Positions 14,869-23,179 of a stretch of 32,037 bases of DNA are shown here, one piece after another (the first letter of the stretch is position 1; every line of letters starts with the position of its first letter). The notes under the pieces are model-generated. The model was not told where the DNA came from and made no database searches. It saw only the letters and a program-made list of their open reading frames with translations. Origin of the DNA: Flavobacterium fluvii (lineage in GTDB: Bacteria > Bacteroidota > Bacteroidia > Flavobacteriales > Flavobacteriaceae); the NCBI RefSeq assembly GCF_900129545.1, contig NZ_FQWB01000012.1:1-32037 (forward strand), in the 5' to 3' direction. Both the position numbers and the translations under genes were made by a program.

Positions 14869-17034
14869 CTATTTCTTGACCGCTTCCACCAATTCCAATT
14901 CGTCCAAACTTACTTTTGAAGTGAACATTCCATAATTGACCGTTGCCTTGTTTTTCTCGATAGAATCAATGCTTCCCACGGCTTTTCCGTCGAGCATTCG
15001 CACTCGGTCGCCCACTTTCAGGATAGGTTTTGGTTTTTCGATAACGGGTTTGAGTTTCTTTTCTTTCTTTTCGATTCTAATTTCCTCGACTTTGACCTCG
15101 ATTTCTTTGATGACTTCTTTTTTCTTTTCAATAATGGCTTTGGCCTCTTTAGGCGTGGCTTTTTTGCGTTTGGAGTTCTCGATTTCCACTAATTTCAGGA
15201 ATTCTCCAATAAGGTCTTTCTTGTTCTTGTTGTTGAAATATTTCTCGGCAATATCTTCTATTTTTTGTCCAATGTAAATGGTCTTTTGGTTGCTGTCGTA
15301 CAATTCCTGGTAGCTTTCCAGTTTTTGTTTGATTTTCACGTTGATGCTTTCCATTTTCTTGCCTTCCTCACGCGCTCGGGTTTCTTCTTCTTTTAGATTT
15401 ATGGAAGTTTTTTCCAATTTGGAACGCTCTTTTTGAAGCGTGGCAATGGTTTTGTCGAAACGTACTTTTCCGACTTCAATTTTCTTCTTGGCACGATTTA
15501 TCAAACCATAAGGGATTCCGTTTTTCAAGGCTACTTCAAAGGTGAACGAACTTCCGGCTTGTCCCAAAACCAATTTGTACATCGGCTCCAATGTTTTTTC
15601 GTCGAACAACATATTGGCGTTGATGGCAAATGGCAATTCGTTGGCCAGAATTTTTAGGTTTGAATAATGGGTGGTTATGATTCCAAAAGCTTCCCGATGA
15701 TAAAATTCTTCGAGAAAAATTTCCGCCAAAGCACCACCCAATTCAGGATCGGAACCGGTACCAAATTCATCAATCAGGAACATCGTTTTCTTGTTGCATT
15801 TTTTCAAGAAGTAGTTCATGTTCTTGAGTCGGTAACTGTAGGTACTTAAATGGTTTTCAATGGATTGATTGTCGCCAATATCGGTTAGGATTCTGTCGAA
15901 CAAAAAGGTTTCGCTGCGTTCATGAACAGGAATCAGCATTCCGGATTGCAGCATTAGTTGCAATAATCCAACAGTTTTAAGCGATATGGTTTTTCCTCCT
16001 GCATTGGGGCCGGAAATCACGATGATTCGGTTTTCCTGATTGAGTTCAATGGTTTGGGGATGCGTGATTTCATTTTTCTGTTTGTTGTTCAAATACAAAA
16101 TGGGATGGAAGGCGTCCCTGAAAAATAATCTTCTGTCTTCTGTAATCGTTGGTAGAATTCCATTGATTTTGTTGGCATATTTTGCCTTGGCGGCCACCAC
16201 GTCAATATCGCTCAAGAAATCCTGGTATTGAATAAGCAGCGGCAAAAACGGCCGAATCTGGTTGGACAATTGTTTCAGGATTCGGGTGATTTCTTCCTTT
16301 TCCTCATATTCCAAATTGCTCAATTCGCGGGAATATTTCAAGGTAGTTTCGGGTTCAATATAAGCGATGCTTCCCGTTTTGGAACTGCCCAGAATTGAAC
16401 CTTTCACTTTACGTCGATACATGGCCAAAACTGCCAAAACCCTTCTATTCTGCACAAAACTTTCCTTGATGTCGTCAAGATAGCCCAGAGAATTATATTG
16501 CGTCAATGCGACTCCAAAACTCTGGTTTACCTTGCCGCGAACCAAATTCATGCTTTTGCGAATTTCGGATAATTGCGGAGAAGCATTGTCCTTTATTTCG
16601 CCATATTTATCGACAACAACATCAATCAAATTGCTGATTTCCTTGGTGATTTGGATTTCGGAAGCTTTTCTGTTTAAATAGGGGTAATAATCGTCGAATT
16701 TCTTGAAATAATTCAGCATGAAATTCGTGGTATCCGAAATGGTGGCAATTTTCCTGAATCCCCCCACTTCCAGAAAACTGTCTTCAATGCCCAAAAACTT
16801 AATTTCATAAGTGATGGCATCAAAACCGTGGTTGGGAATGGCGTTGTTGTTTTGGAAAGACGACACATATTCCGAGGTTTGCATCAAGGCATCCATCAAA
16901 GTTTCCTTGTCTCGGAAAGGTGTTATTTCCAGTGCTTTTTGCTTGCCGATATCGGTGTTGCAAATCTCCGAAATGGTTTCGAGAACGGTTGGAAATTGTA
17001 GGTCTTGAAGTGTTTTTTCTGTAATGGATATCAT
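14869..17034 (-). CDS. MutS2-family ATPase lacking the Smr domain
   Basis: Protein of 721 aa. It has a MutS core and clamp region, Walker A GPNAGGKT at residues 342-349, Walker B FLIDEFGTGSDPELGGA and the switch ITTHYSNLK. A long basic coiled coil follows (about 520-640), then a KOW-like segment (VGDRVRMLDGKAVGSI). MutS2 proteins suppress recombination or act on collided ribosomes, and typical members of about 760-790 aa end in an Smr nuclease domain. Here the protein stops right after the KOW-like segment (LDELELVEAVKK), so the Smr nuclease is absent. It is divergent from ung. Confidence 0.9.
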   Translation of the reverse strand: MISITEKTLQDLQFPTVLETISEICNTDIGKQKALEITPFRDKETLMDALMQTSEYVSSFQNNNAIPNHGFDAITYEIKFLGIEDSFLEVGGFRKIATISDTTNFMLNYFKKFDDYYPYLNRKASEIQITKEISNLIDVVVDKYGEIKDNASPQLSEIRKSMNLVRGKVNQSFGVALTQYNSLGYLDDIKESFVQNRRVLAVLAMYRRKVKGSILGSSKTGSIAYIEPETTLKYSRELSNLEYEEKEEITRILKQLSNQIRPFLPLLIQYQDFLSDIDVVAAKAKYANKINGILPTITEDRRLFFRDAFHPILYLNNKQKNEITHPQTIELNQENRIIVISGPNAGGKTISLKTVGLLQLMLQSGMLIPVHERSETFLFDRILTDIGDNQSIENHLSTYSYRLKNMNYFLKKCNKKTMFLIDEFGTGSDPELGGALAEIFLEEFYHREAFGIITTHYSNLKILANELPFAINANMLFDEKTLEPMYKLVLGQAGSSFTFEVALKNGIPYGLINRAKKKIEVGKVRFDKTIATLQKERSKLEKTSINLKEEETRAREEGKKMESINVKIKQKLESYQELYDSNQKTIYIGQKIEDIAEKYFNNKNKKDLIGEFLKLVEIENSKRKKATPKEAKAIIEKKKEVIKEIEVKVEEIRIEKKEKKLKPVIEKPKPILKVGDRVRMLDGKAVGSIDSIEKNKATVNYGMFTSKVSLDELELVEAVKK

Positions 17035-17046
17035 TTATTTTGAATC

Positions 17047-17125
17047 AAAGGTTCAAAGTTACAAAGTAAAAAAGTCAAAAACCATTTTCTTGGCTCTCTT
17101 TGCAAAAACTTTACGAACTTTGCGA
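17047..17125. repeat. Imperfect CAAAGTT-type inverted repeat between mutS2 and ung
   Basis: CAAAGGTTCAAAGTTACAAAG (written in parts: CAAAGGTTC, AAAGTTACAAAG) at about 17046-17066 faces CTTTGC...ACTTTACGAACTTTGCG at about 17099-17125 as a rough inverted repeat. The minus-strand TAACTTTG at 17054-17061 within it matches the TAnnTTTG -7 box and lies 20 nt upstream of the mutS2 ATG. The repeat may therefore double as promoter DNA. A relative (GCAAAGGCACAAAG) lies at 19064-19077. Confidence 0.4.
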
Positions 17126-17137
17126 CAAAATATAGTT

Positions 17138-17806
17138 ATGCAACCCAAACTCAATCCTTCTTGGCAATCCATTTTATCCGAAGAAATCCAGAAACCTTAT
17201 TTTAAGGATTTGATGAGTTCCGTTGATGAAGAATACCAAAACCATGTTTGTTTTCCACCAAAGGAATTGATTTTTTCCGCCTTTGATTATTGTTCTTTTG
17301 ATGATTTGAAAGTGGTTATTATCGGTCAAGACCCGTATCACGGCATTAATGAAGCGAATGGCTTGTGTTTTTCCGTGAATGATGGAATCAAAATACCACC
17401 ATCTTTGCGCAATATTTTCAGGGAATTGAATGATGATTATGGGAGTGTTTTTTTTCCAACTTCCGGTAATTTGGAGCGTTGGGCAAAGCAAGGCGTCCTG
17501 CTTTTAAATGCTTCGCTTTCGGTTCGAATGGACAATCCCAATAGCCATAAACACTTGAAATGGGGAACTTTTACTGATGCCGTAATCCAAAAGATTTCAG
17601 AAGAAAAAGAGAATGTGGTTTTCCTGCTTTGGGGAAGTTTTGCCCAAAAGAAGGGCGCTAAAATTGATAAAAACAAACACCTTGTTTTGGAATCCGGACA
17701 TCCATCGCCAATGAGTGCTAATCAAGGAAAATGGTTTGGCAACAAACATTTTAGCCAAACTAATGTCTATTTAAAATCGAAAGGAAAAACGGAAATTGAG
17801 TGGTAA
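17138..17806 (+). CDS. ung: Uracil-DNA glycosylase, family 1
   Basis: Protein of 222 aa, the standard size for Ung. It has the water-activating motif GQDPYHG (about residues 64-70, catalytic Asp), LLLNASLSVR for uracil recognition, VFLLWGSFAQKKG, and the DNA-intercalation/His motif HPSPMSANQGKWFGNKHFSQTN (split here as HPSPMSANQ and GNKHFSQTN, from about residue 188). It removes uracil from DNA to begin base-excision repair. The frame extends upstream to 17024, but the extra 38 residues derive from the intergenic repeat and are unlike the family. The ATG at 17138 gives the normal MQPKLNPSWQSIL start. Confidence 0.96.
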   Translation: MQPKLNPSWQSILSEEIQKPYFKDLMSSVDEEYQNHVCFPPKELIFSAFDYCSFDDLKVVIIGQDPYHGINEANGLCFSVNDGIKIPPSLRNIFRELNDDYGSVFFPTSGNLERWAKQGVLLLNASLSVRMDNPNSHKHLKWGTFTDAVIQKISEEKENVVFLLWGSFAQKKGAKIDKNKHLVLESGHPSPMSANQGKWFGNKHFSQTNVYLKSKGKTEIEW

Positions 17807-17810
17807 TGGA

Positions 17811-17895
17811 GTCATTGCGAGGAAAAAAGCAATCTTATTCATTGCTCTCGTTTTTTTGATCTTGTGCTGCGTGGCTCCTATTCCTCGAAATGACA
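17811..17895. repeat. GTCATTGCGAGGAA palindromic repeat
   Basis: GTCATTGCGAGGAA (17811-17824) faces TTCCTCGAAATGAC (17881-17894), an inverted repeat with one mismatch, enclosing AAGCAATCT and a GC-richer centre. It follows the ung stop by 4 nt. GTCATTGCGAGGAnnnAAGCAATCT is a dispersed element in many Bacteroidota genomes. It may also act as a terminator. Confidence 0.7.
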
Positions 17896-17908
17896 GAATA
17901 AATGGAAA

Positions 17909-18169
17909 TTAATGTTCCGTTTTTTCTAGTATTAGAATGATTAAAATGAAAACTATCAATCCTGAAAAAAAGTTTTTATTTTGTACCGAGAAACCATTTT
18001 TATCTTTTTTATTACTCTCGTTATCTATATAATAATCTATATTCCTTGGAAATTTTTCTGTGAAACATTCATTATATATTTGAAAAAGAAGCCAGCGTGT
18101 AATTCCTCCAATCCCTAAAAAAAATCGTTGTATTATCCCAACAAATAAATGAACTATTATACTAATCAT
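17909..18169 (-). CDS. Small hypothetical membrane protein
   Basis: Reading frame of 86 aa with a hydrophobic N-terminal half (IIVHLFVGIIQRFFLGIGGI), a polar charged middle (YYIDNESNKKDKNGFSVQNK) and a C-terminal helix (FFSGLIVFILIILILEK). This gives two membrane passes with a loop of about 45 residues. The family is not recognised. It lies 11 nt downstream of the nucleoside phosphorylase stop on the same strand, so it could be read through from that gene. The polar/hydrophobic pattern is too regular for random sequence, but expression is unproven. Confidence 0.5.
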   Translation of the reverse strand: MISIIVHLFVGIIQRFFLGIGGITRWLLFQIYNECFTEKFPRNIDYYIDNESNKKDKNGFSVQNKNFFSGLIVFILIILILEKTEH

Positions 18170-18180
18170 AAATAAATTTA

Positions 18181-19047
18181 TTACTCCGCCAATTTCTCCA
18201 AAGCATAGGCAATCAATTCATCGACTGCTTTGTACGGATCTTCGCTAAAAGTACCGTTGGCACGATTGGCGATGATGGCATTTAACGACAAACAATTGTG
18301 TCCAAGGAGTTTTCCGAGTCCATAAATGGCGCTGGTTTCCATTTCGAGATTGGTCATTCGAGTTCCCTCATAATTGAAACTGTCCATTTTGGAATTCAAG
18401 TTTTCATCCTGGATGTTCAAGCGCAAAACACGTCCTTGTGGACCATAGAATCCGCCTGCAGTTCCCGTTATTCCCTTGAAAATTCGGTTGCTTTCTAGCC
18501 GTTTTTCCAGTTTTTCAGAACAAGAAATTACGTAAGGACGTCCTTTTTTCAAATCCCAATTAGTGTGTTTCATAAAAGCATTTTCCATTGCAATTTCCGT
18601 GATTTCGTCAATCAAGTAGGAGCGGAGCATGTTGTCCAATCCCAAGCCAAATTTTCCCATCACGAAACTGTCCACGGGAATATCGGCCTGCAAGGAACCG
18701 GATGTTCCAATTCGGATAATGTTTAATGAAACCAGGTTTTCTTTTGGCGCCCTGGTTTTCAAGTCGATGTTGACCAAGGCATCCAGTTCGTTCATCACGA
18801 TGTCGATGTTGTCGGGACCAATTCCGGTGGACATCACGGTGATTCGTTTGCCTTTGAAAAGCCCTGTTTGGGTTTTGAATTCTCTTTTTTGGGTAGAAAA
18901 TTCGATGCTGTCGAAGAATTTAGTGATTTTTTCGACTCGGTTTTGATCACCCACAAAAATAATGTCGTGGGCAATATGTTCCGGCAACAAGTTCAAATGA
19001 TAGACGCTTCCGTCTGGATTGAGTATCAATTCTGAGGATTGTATCAT
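18181..19047 (-). CDS. Nucleoside phosphorylase (PNP/UDP family)
   Basis: Protein of 288 aa. Key segments: IIFVGDQNRVEKI near the N terminus, the phosphate-binding VMSTGIGPDNIDIVMNEL, NIIRIGTSGSLQADIPVDSF, and the active-site MTNLEMETSAIYGLGKLLGH with the conserved Glu-Met-Glu. These place it in the purine/uridine phosphorylase family 1, probably uridine phosphorylase-like, which cleaves nucleosides to base and ribose-1-phosphate. The frame runs upstream to 19092, but the added MLCKKTLCLC residues come from a CAAAG repeat and are not family-like. The ATG at 19047 was chosen. Substrate preference is not certain. Confidence 0.88.
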   Translation of the reverse strand: MIQSSELILNPDGSVYHLNLLPEHIAHDIIFVGDQNRVEKITKFFDSIEFSTQKREFKTQTGLFKGKRITVMSTGIGPDNIDIVMNELDALVNIDLKTRAPKENLVSLNIIRIGTSGSLQADIPVDSFVMGKFGLGLDNMLRSYLIDEITEIAMENAFMKHTNWDLKKGRPYVISCSEKLEKRLESNRIFKGITGTAGGFYGPQGRVLRLNIQDENLNSKMDSFNYEGTRMTNLEMETSAIYGLGKLLGHNCLSLNAIIANRANGTFSEDPYKAVDELIAYALEKLAE

Positions 19048-19147
19048 TGGTTGGTTTTTACGGCAAAGGCACAAAGTTTTTTTGCAAAGCACACAAAGCT
19101 ATTTGTTATTATTTTTTAATCTGGACACTGCTAACGGAATACTGATT

Positions 19148-19477
19148 TTAACCGCCAACACGTTTTACTTTAAAGCCTTTTTCTTTGAGTATTTGCATAA
19201 TTTTATCACGATAATCTCCTTGGATTATTATGGAATCGTCCTTGAAAGTCCCGCCAACACTTAATTTGGTTTTAATTTCTTTGGCGAGAATCTTGAAGTC
19301 CTCATCGCTTCCTTCGTAACCTTCGATGATGGTGGTCGCTTTTCCTTTTCGCTTCTCGAATTTGCAAATCATCGGTTCTTTTTGAATAAAGAGTACGTGC
19401 TCTTCTTCCAGTATTTCATCCGGTTCCGATTCGATATGGTCGGGAAATAAGTTTTTTAATTGCTCTTGTAAGTCCAT
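19148..19477 (-). CDS. SUI1/eIF1-like translation factor (YciH type)
   Basis: Protein of 109 aa. The C-terminal SUI1 domain shows KRKGKATTIIEGYEGSDEDF, KELKTKLSVGGTFKDDSI-type sequence (here KEIKTKLSVGGTFKDDSI) and IQGDYRDKIMQILKEKGF. These match the eIF1 core with the GGT/S loop and the QGD motif. Bacterial SUI1 homologues such as YciH bind the 30S subunit and can affect start-site fidelity, and their exact role is unsettled. Translation from the ATG at 19477 is preferred, as the upstream extension to 19507 reads through the inverted repeat of the GxxExxY unit. It is monocistronic. Confidence 0.92.
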   Translation of the reverse strand: MDLQEQLKNLFPDHIESEPDEILEEEHVLFIQKEPMICKFEKRKGKATTIIEGYEGSDEDFKILAKEIKTKLSVGGTFKDDSIIIQGDYRDKIMQILKEKGFKVKRVGG

Positions 19478-19489
19478 TTTGTATGTTTT

Positions 19490-19522
19490 TTGGAACGCGG
19501 ATGACACGGATTTAAACGGATT
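19490..19522. repeat. Left inverted repeat of the GxxExxY unit
   Basis: A 33-nt repeat (TTGGAACGCGGATGACACGG then ATTTAAACGGATT). It matches the reverse complement of 19947-19979 at 31 of 33 positions. It lies 9 nt beyond the GxxExxY stop. Confidence 0.9.
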
Positions 19523-19531
19523 ATCGCGGAT

Positions 19532-19915
19532 TTATTTTTTGTTATTTTGATAAACTTTCCGAATAAATTCGGGCTTTTTTCCGAAGTTTAAAAGTAGTCC
19601 AACTTCGCAGGAAGTTGATTTTAAATAATTTATTAATTGAAATTCGTTTGCTTCGATTAAATAATCTTGTGCTTTTAATTCTAAAATTATTAAATCGTTT
19701 ACAATAATATCAGCAAAGTAATCACCAACTTCAATTTCTTTGTAATAAACTTTAATTTTCTTTTGAGTCTCTACCTGAAAACCATTAGCTTTAAGTTCAT
19801 AATATAATGCATTTTGATAAACTCTTTCCAAAAATCCATAACCTAATTCATTATAGACTTCATAAAAATGTTTTAGAATTGATTGAGTTAAATCTCTATG
19901 CAAAATACTACTCAT
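19532..19915 (-). CDS. GxxExxY family protein (PD-(D/E)XK-like)
   Basis: Protein of 127 aa. The name motif lies in GYGFLERVYQNALYYELK (G-F-L-E-R-V-Y), and the nuclease-like core follows: GDYFADIIVNDLIILELKAQ, with Asp and Glu-x-Lys (ELK) as metal/catalytic candidates. GxxExxY proteins belong to the PD-(D/E)XK nuclease superfamily and occur in many copies in Bacteroidota genomes; their role is unknown. The start MSSILHRDLTQ at 19915 is preferred. The frame reaches 20092, but the added residues overlap the dioxygenase gene and the right repeat. The gene fills the space between 33-nt inverted repeats, forming a 490-bp unit (19490-19979). Confidence 0.92.
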   Translation of the reverse strand: MSSILHRDLTQSILKHFYEVYNELGYGFLERVYQNALYYELKANGFQVETQKKIKVYYKEIEVGDYFADIIVNDLIILELKAQDYLIEANEFQLINYLKSTSCEVGLLLNFGKKPEFIRKVYQNNKK

Positions 19916-19946
19916 AATTATATATTTCTTAATAAATATTGGCGTA

Positions 19947-19979
19947 AATCCGTTTAAATCCGCGTCATCTGCGTTCCAA
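19947..19979. repeat. Right inverted repeat of the GxxExxY unit
   Basis: A 33-nt sequence (AATCCGTTTAAATCCGCGTC then ATCTGCGTTCCAA), the inverted partner of 19490-19522 with two mismatches. It ends 4 nt before the dioxygenase stop at 19984, so the unit is inserted directly behind that gene. Its start-proximal side provides the upstream region of the GxxExxY gene. Confidence 0.9.
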
Positions 19980-19983
19980 TATT

Positions 19984-20934
19984 TTATTTTTTGATTAACC
20001 CCAAATCTACCAATCTTTCGTACAAGTATTCTCCGGCGGTAATAGCCTCGAATTTCTTTGGATTTTCGGCATCGATGCAATTTTCCAGGCAATCTAATTT
20101 CATGTCACTAACCGGGTGCATGAAAAACGGAACGGAATAACGGGAGGTTCCCCATAATTCCCTCGGCGGATTGACCACTTGGTGGATGGTGGATTTTAAT
20201 TTATTGTTGGTGTGGCGGGACAGCATGTCTCCCACATTGATGACCAGTTCGTCAGGTTCGGCAATGGCATCAATCCATTCGCCATCGTGGTTTTGCACTT
20301 GCAGGCCACGACCTTGAGCGCCCATCAAAAGCGTAATCAAGTTGATGTCGCCGTGTGCTGCGGCACGAATCGCATTCTCGGGTTCCGTGGTAATGGGGGG
20401 ATAATGAATGGGACGCAAAATGGAATTGCCTTCTTTGGCATATTTGTCGAAATAGAATTCGTTGAGCCCCAAATGCAAAGCCAAAGCCCTCAATACATAA
20501 ATACCTGTTTTTTCCAACATTTGGTAGGCTTCTTTTCCCACGATGTTGAAACGGGGCAATTCTTTTACCTCCACATTATCGGGATATTCCGAGGCGTATT
20601 TCGAGTCTTTTTCCACGTATTGGCCAAAGTGCCAAAACTCCTTCAAATCGCCTTCTTTTCGGCCTTTGGCGTGTTCTTTTCCAAAAGAAACATAGCCTCT
20701 TTGTCCACCAATGCCCGGAATTTCATAGCCGTGTTTGGTTTCCAATGGCAAAGCGAAAAAGTTCCTGATTTCGCCATACAACTCTTCGACCAATTGGTCG
20801 TTTAAAAAATGTCCTTTTAGGGCTACAAAGCCAATTTCTTCAAAGGCACTTCCGATTTCATTTACAAATTTTTGTTTACGTTTCGGGTCATCCGAAAGGA
20901 AATCACGCAAGTCAACACTGGGAATGTTTTGCAT
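19984..20934 (-). CDS. Isopenicillin-N-synthase-like 2OG-Fe(II) dioxygenase
   Basis: Protein of 316 aa. The N-terminal non-haem dioxygenase domain has IGFVALKGHFLNDQLVEELY and PGIGGQRGYVSFGKEHAKG. The catalytic jelly roll has the iron-binding His-x-Asp in AAHGDINLITLL (about residues 188-190), the distal His in STIHQVVNP (about 248) and the Arg for the oxo-acid carboxylate in RYSVPFFMHP. This is the isopenicillin N synthase-like family, which in bacteria rarely makes penicillin. Substrate unknown, so naming should stay generic. Its C terminus is intact despite the adjacent GxxExxY unit. Confidence 0.9.
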   Translation of the reverse strand: MQNIPSVDLRDFLSDDPKRKQKFVNEIGSAFEEIGFVALKGHFLNDQLVEELYGEIRNFFALPLETKHGYEIPGIGGQRGYVSFGKEHAKGRKEGDLKEFWHFGQYVEKDSKYASEYPDNVEVKELPRFNIVGKEAYQMLEKTGIYVLRALALHLGLNEFYFDKYAKEGNSILRPIHYPPITTEPENAIRAAAHGDINLITLLMGAQGRGLQVQNHDGEWIDAIAEPDELVINVGDMLSRHTNNKLKSTIHQVVNPPRELWGTSRYSVPFFMHPVSDMKLDCLENCIDAENPKKFEAITAGEYLYERLVDLGLIKK

Positions 20935-21051
20935 AGTATCATTTTTTTAAACTTGAAAAGCATCGGCTTTTCATCACAAATGTAGAGAAATTATTTTAAT
21001 AAAAGTGTTGGGTATTGGCACTTCAGGGCATTCGCTTTTTAAAATAGTTGA

Positions 21052-21166
21052 CCACAAATTGCACAAATTCACACAAATTCTTGAAACAACTAAAATTATT
21101 GACCCGAGCCAAGCAAATTCATTTTTAAATAGTAATAAAATTTGTGTGAATTTGTGCAATTTGTGG
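21052..21166. repeat. Long inverted repeat with CACAAATT tandem arms
   Basis: Perfect 28-nt arms (21052-21079 and 21139-21166) enclose 59 nt without a gene. Each arm holds three CACAAATT units (CCACAAATTGCACAAATTCA, then CACAAATT). In the 20935-21306 gap nothing else is seen except the promoter at 21278. It looks like a non-autonomous palindromic element and could also end transcription from either side. Confidence 0.9.
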
Positions 21167-21277
21167 CTAAAAAAAAATAAATGTGAATGCGTGGGTTCTT
21201 TGATTACAGTTCAATATAAAAGTTCTATTTGTTAATTTTCGCACATTAATTTGTAACGGTTTTAACCTAATGAGACT

Positions 21278-21285
21278 TATATTTG
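21278..21285 (+). promoter_or_regulatory. -7 box TATATTTG for the MutS-like gene
   Basis: TATATTTG matches TAnnTTTG, 21 nt upstream of the ATG at 21307. A TTG at 21251-21253 is a possible -33 element, at 24 nt slightly farther than usual. Confidence 0.5.
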
Positions 21286-21306
21286 TATCTAATTGAAATT
21301 ATATAA

Positions 21307-23079
21307 ATGGATCTCTATCAAAATAAGGTTGCCCATTATGCAGGGGCTTTGGATAAAATCAACACAAAGTACAACACCATCAGTATTTTACGTCTTTTAA
21401 GCATTTTTATTTGTTTGATTTGTTTGTTTTATTACATAAAAACCGACCAAACTACCTACGTGGTTTCTGCTTTTTTATCTTTTGTTGGTTTTGTTTTTTT
21501 AATGCGGATTCACTCCATTTTGGCTTTTAAAAAACAACTCACTTCAACACTTTTGACCATCAATAAAAACGAGATTTCTTATCTGAAGAGAGAGAAAATT
21601 CCTTTTGAAAATGGCGTTGAATTTAATGATTTTCATCATCCGTATGCGTATGATTTGGATATTTTTGGAGAACATTCCTTGTTTCAAAACCTGAACAGGA
21701 CTGCCACTTTTATTGGAAAAAAAACATTGGCCAATCAATTATTGACTTTAAACTCCAATGAAGCCATTCTTGAAAACCAAGAAGCCGTAACCGAACTTAA
21801 AACCAAGATTGATTGGCGTCAAGAATTTCTGGCTTTGGCAACCATTTGCCAGGACTCTAAAAGTGCTTTTGATTCGTTATTACGTTGGAATACAATTAAA
21901 AAAAGTCCTTTATCCAAAGTTTTACTAACACTGTCCTTTGTGATGCCAGCCTTGTTTTTCGGGCTTTTGATTGCTTATTTCATAACCGACAAAGGTATTT
22001 TAATCGCTTATTTGACCTATGTTTTTATTGCCAATTCGATGATTTTGGGGATGGCGTTCAAGAGAATTCAATCCGAAATTACCCAAGCTTCGAATATTGA
22101 CAAAATTATAAAGCAATACAGTTTATTGGTGAAGAAAATTGAAAATGAAACTTTTCAATCCAAAAAGCTCCAGGATTTGCAGCAGCAGTTACTTTCTAAT
22201 AATGCGAAAGCGAGCCAGCATTTGAAGGAGTTGTCCGAGTTGTTTTCGAGTATGGACACCGTTGGGAATTTTGTGGTGGTTCTTTTGTTTGACGGTGTTT
22301 TTCTATATCATGTCCACGTTTTGAAATCGCTATTAAAATGGAAAGAAAATTACTCGACGGAATTGGAAAGATGGATGAACGTGATTGGCGAATTTGAAAT
22401 GCTGAACAGTTTGGCCAATTTGGCGCACAACAATCCCGGTTTTGTTTTTCCCAAAATCAATTCGGAGTATAAAATTAGTTTTTCTGATTTGGGTCATCCA
22501 TTGTTGAATCCAGCAAGCAGGGTAGGGAACGATACCCATTTTTATCCCCAATCGTTCGTGATATTGACGGGTTCGAACATGTCGGGGAAAAGTACTTTTT
22601 TGAGAAGTTTGGGCATCAACATGGTTTTGGGCGGGATTGGTTCGGTGGTTTGTGCTTCGGAAGCGACGATTCATCCTTTGCCCGTACTGGTTTCGATGCG
22701 ATTGTCAGATTCCTTGTCCGACAGCGAATCCTACTTTTTTGCCGAAATTAAACGCTTGAAACAAATCATGGACGTCTTGGAAGAAAGTCCTACTTTTGTT
22801 TTGTTGGACGAAATCTTGCGTGGCACCAACTCAGACGACAAACGCAACGGCACGATTGAAGTGGTAAAAAAGATAATTGCCCAAAAAGCCATTGGCGCCA
22901 TTGCCACCCACGACATAGAAGTTTGCCTGACGACCAATGCCTATCCCGATATCTTGACCAACCAATGCTTTGAAGTGGAAATTCGGGACAATGAATTGTA
23001 TTTTGATTACAAATTGCGGAACGGCATTTGCCAAAACAAAAGTGCGACCTTTTTAATGCAAAAAATGGGCGTGATTTAA
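21307..23079 (+). CDS. Membrane-anchored MutS-like ATPase
   Basis: Protein of 590 aa. The N-terminal part has two hydrophobic hairpins: LLSIFICLICLFYYI with VVSAFLSFVGFVFLM, and LTLSFVMPALFFGLLIAYFI with IAYLTYVFIANSMILG. A MutS lever/core region lies between and after them. The C-terminal ATPase has Walker A GSNMSGKST (about residues 421-429), FFAEIKRLKQIM, Walker B TFVLLDEILRGTNSDD and IATHDIEV. The mismatch-recognition and connector domains of MutS are absent. Members of this Bacteroidota family are annotated as MutS-related but have no known role. The membrane segments argue against ordinary mismatch repair. It has its own promoter. Confidence 0.88.
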   Translation: MDLYQNKVAHYAGALDKINTKYNTISILRLLSIFICLICLFYYIKTDQTTYVVSAFLSFVGFVFLMRIHSILAFKKQLTSTLLTINKNEISYLKREKIPFENGVEFNDFHHPYAYDLDIFGEHSLFQNLNRTATFIGKKTLANQLLTLNSNEAILENQEAVTELKTKIDWRQEFLALATICQDSKSAFDSLLRWNTIKKSPLSKVLLTLSFVMPALFFGLLIAYFITDKGILIAYLTYVFIANSMILGMAFKRIQSEITQASNIDKIIKQYSLLVKKIENETFQSKKLQDLQQQLLSNNAKASQHLKELSELFSSMDTVGNFVVVLLFDGVFLYHVHVLKSLLKWKENYSTELERWMNVIGEFEMLNSLANLAHNNPGFVFPKINSEYKISFSDLGHPLLNPASRVGNDTHFYPQSFVILTGSNMSGKSTFLRSLGINMVLGGIGSVVCASEATIHPLPVLVSMRLSDSLSDSESYFFAEIKRLKQIMDVLEESPTFVLLDEILRGTNSDDKRNGTIEVVKKIIAQKAIGAIATHDIEVCLTTNAYPDILTNQCFEVEIRDNELYFDYKLRNGICQNKSATFLMQKMGVI

Positions 23080-23179
23080 GAAGGTCAGCCTTAATTTCGG
23101 TTGACGCTAAAATGGTCCAAAATATTGTGTTTTGCCATAGATTCACTGATTTATATGTTTTACTGGAATAAAAAAGTAT

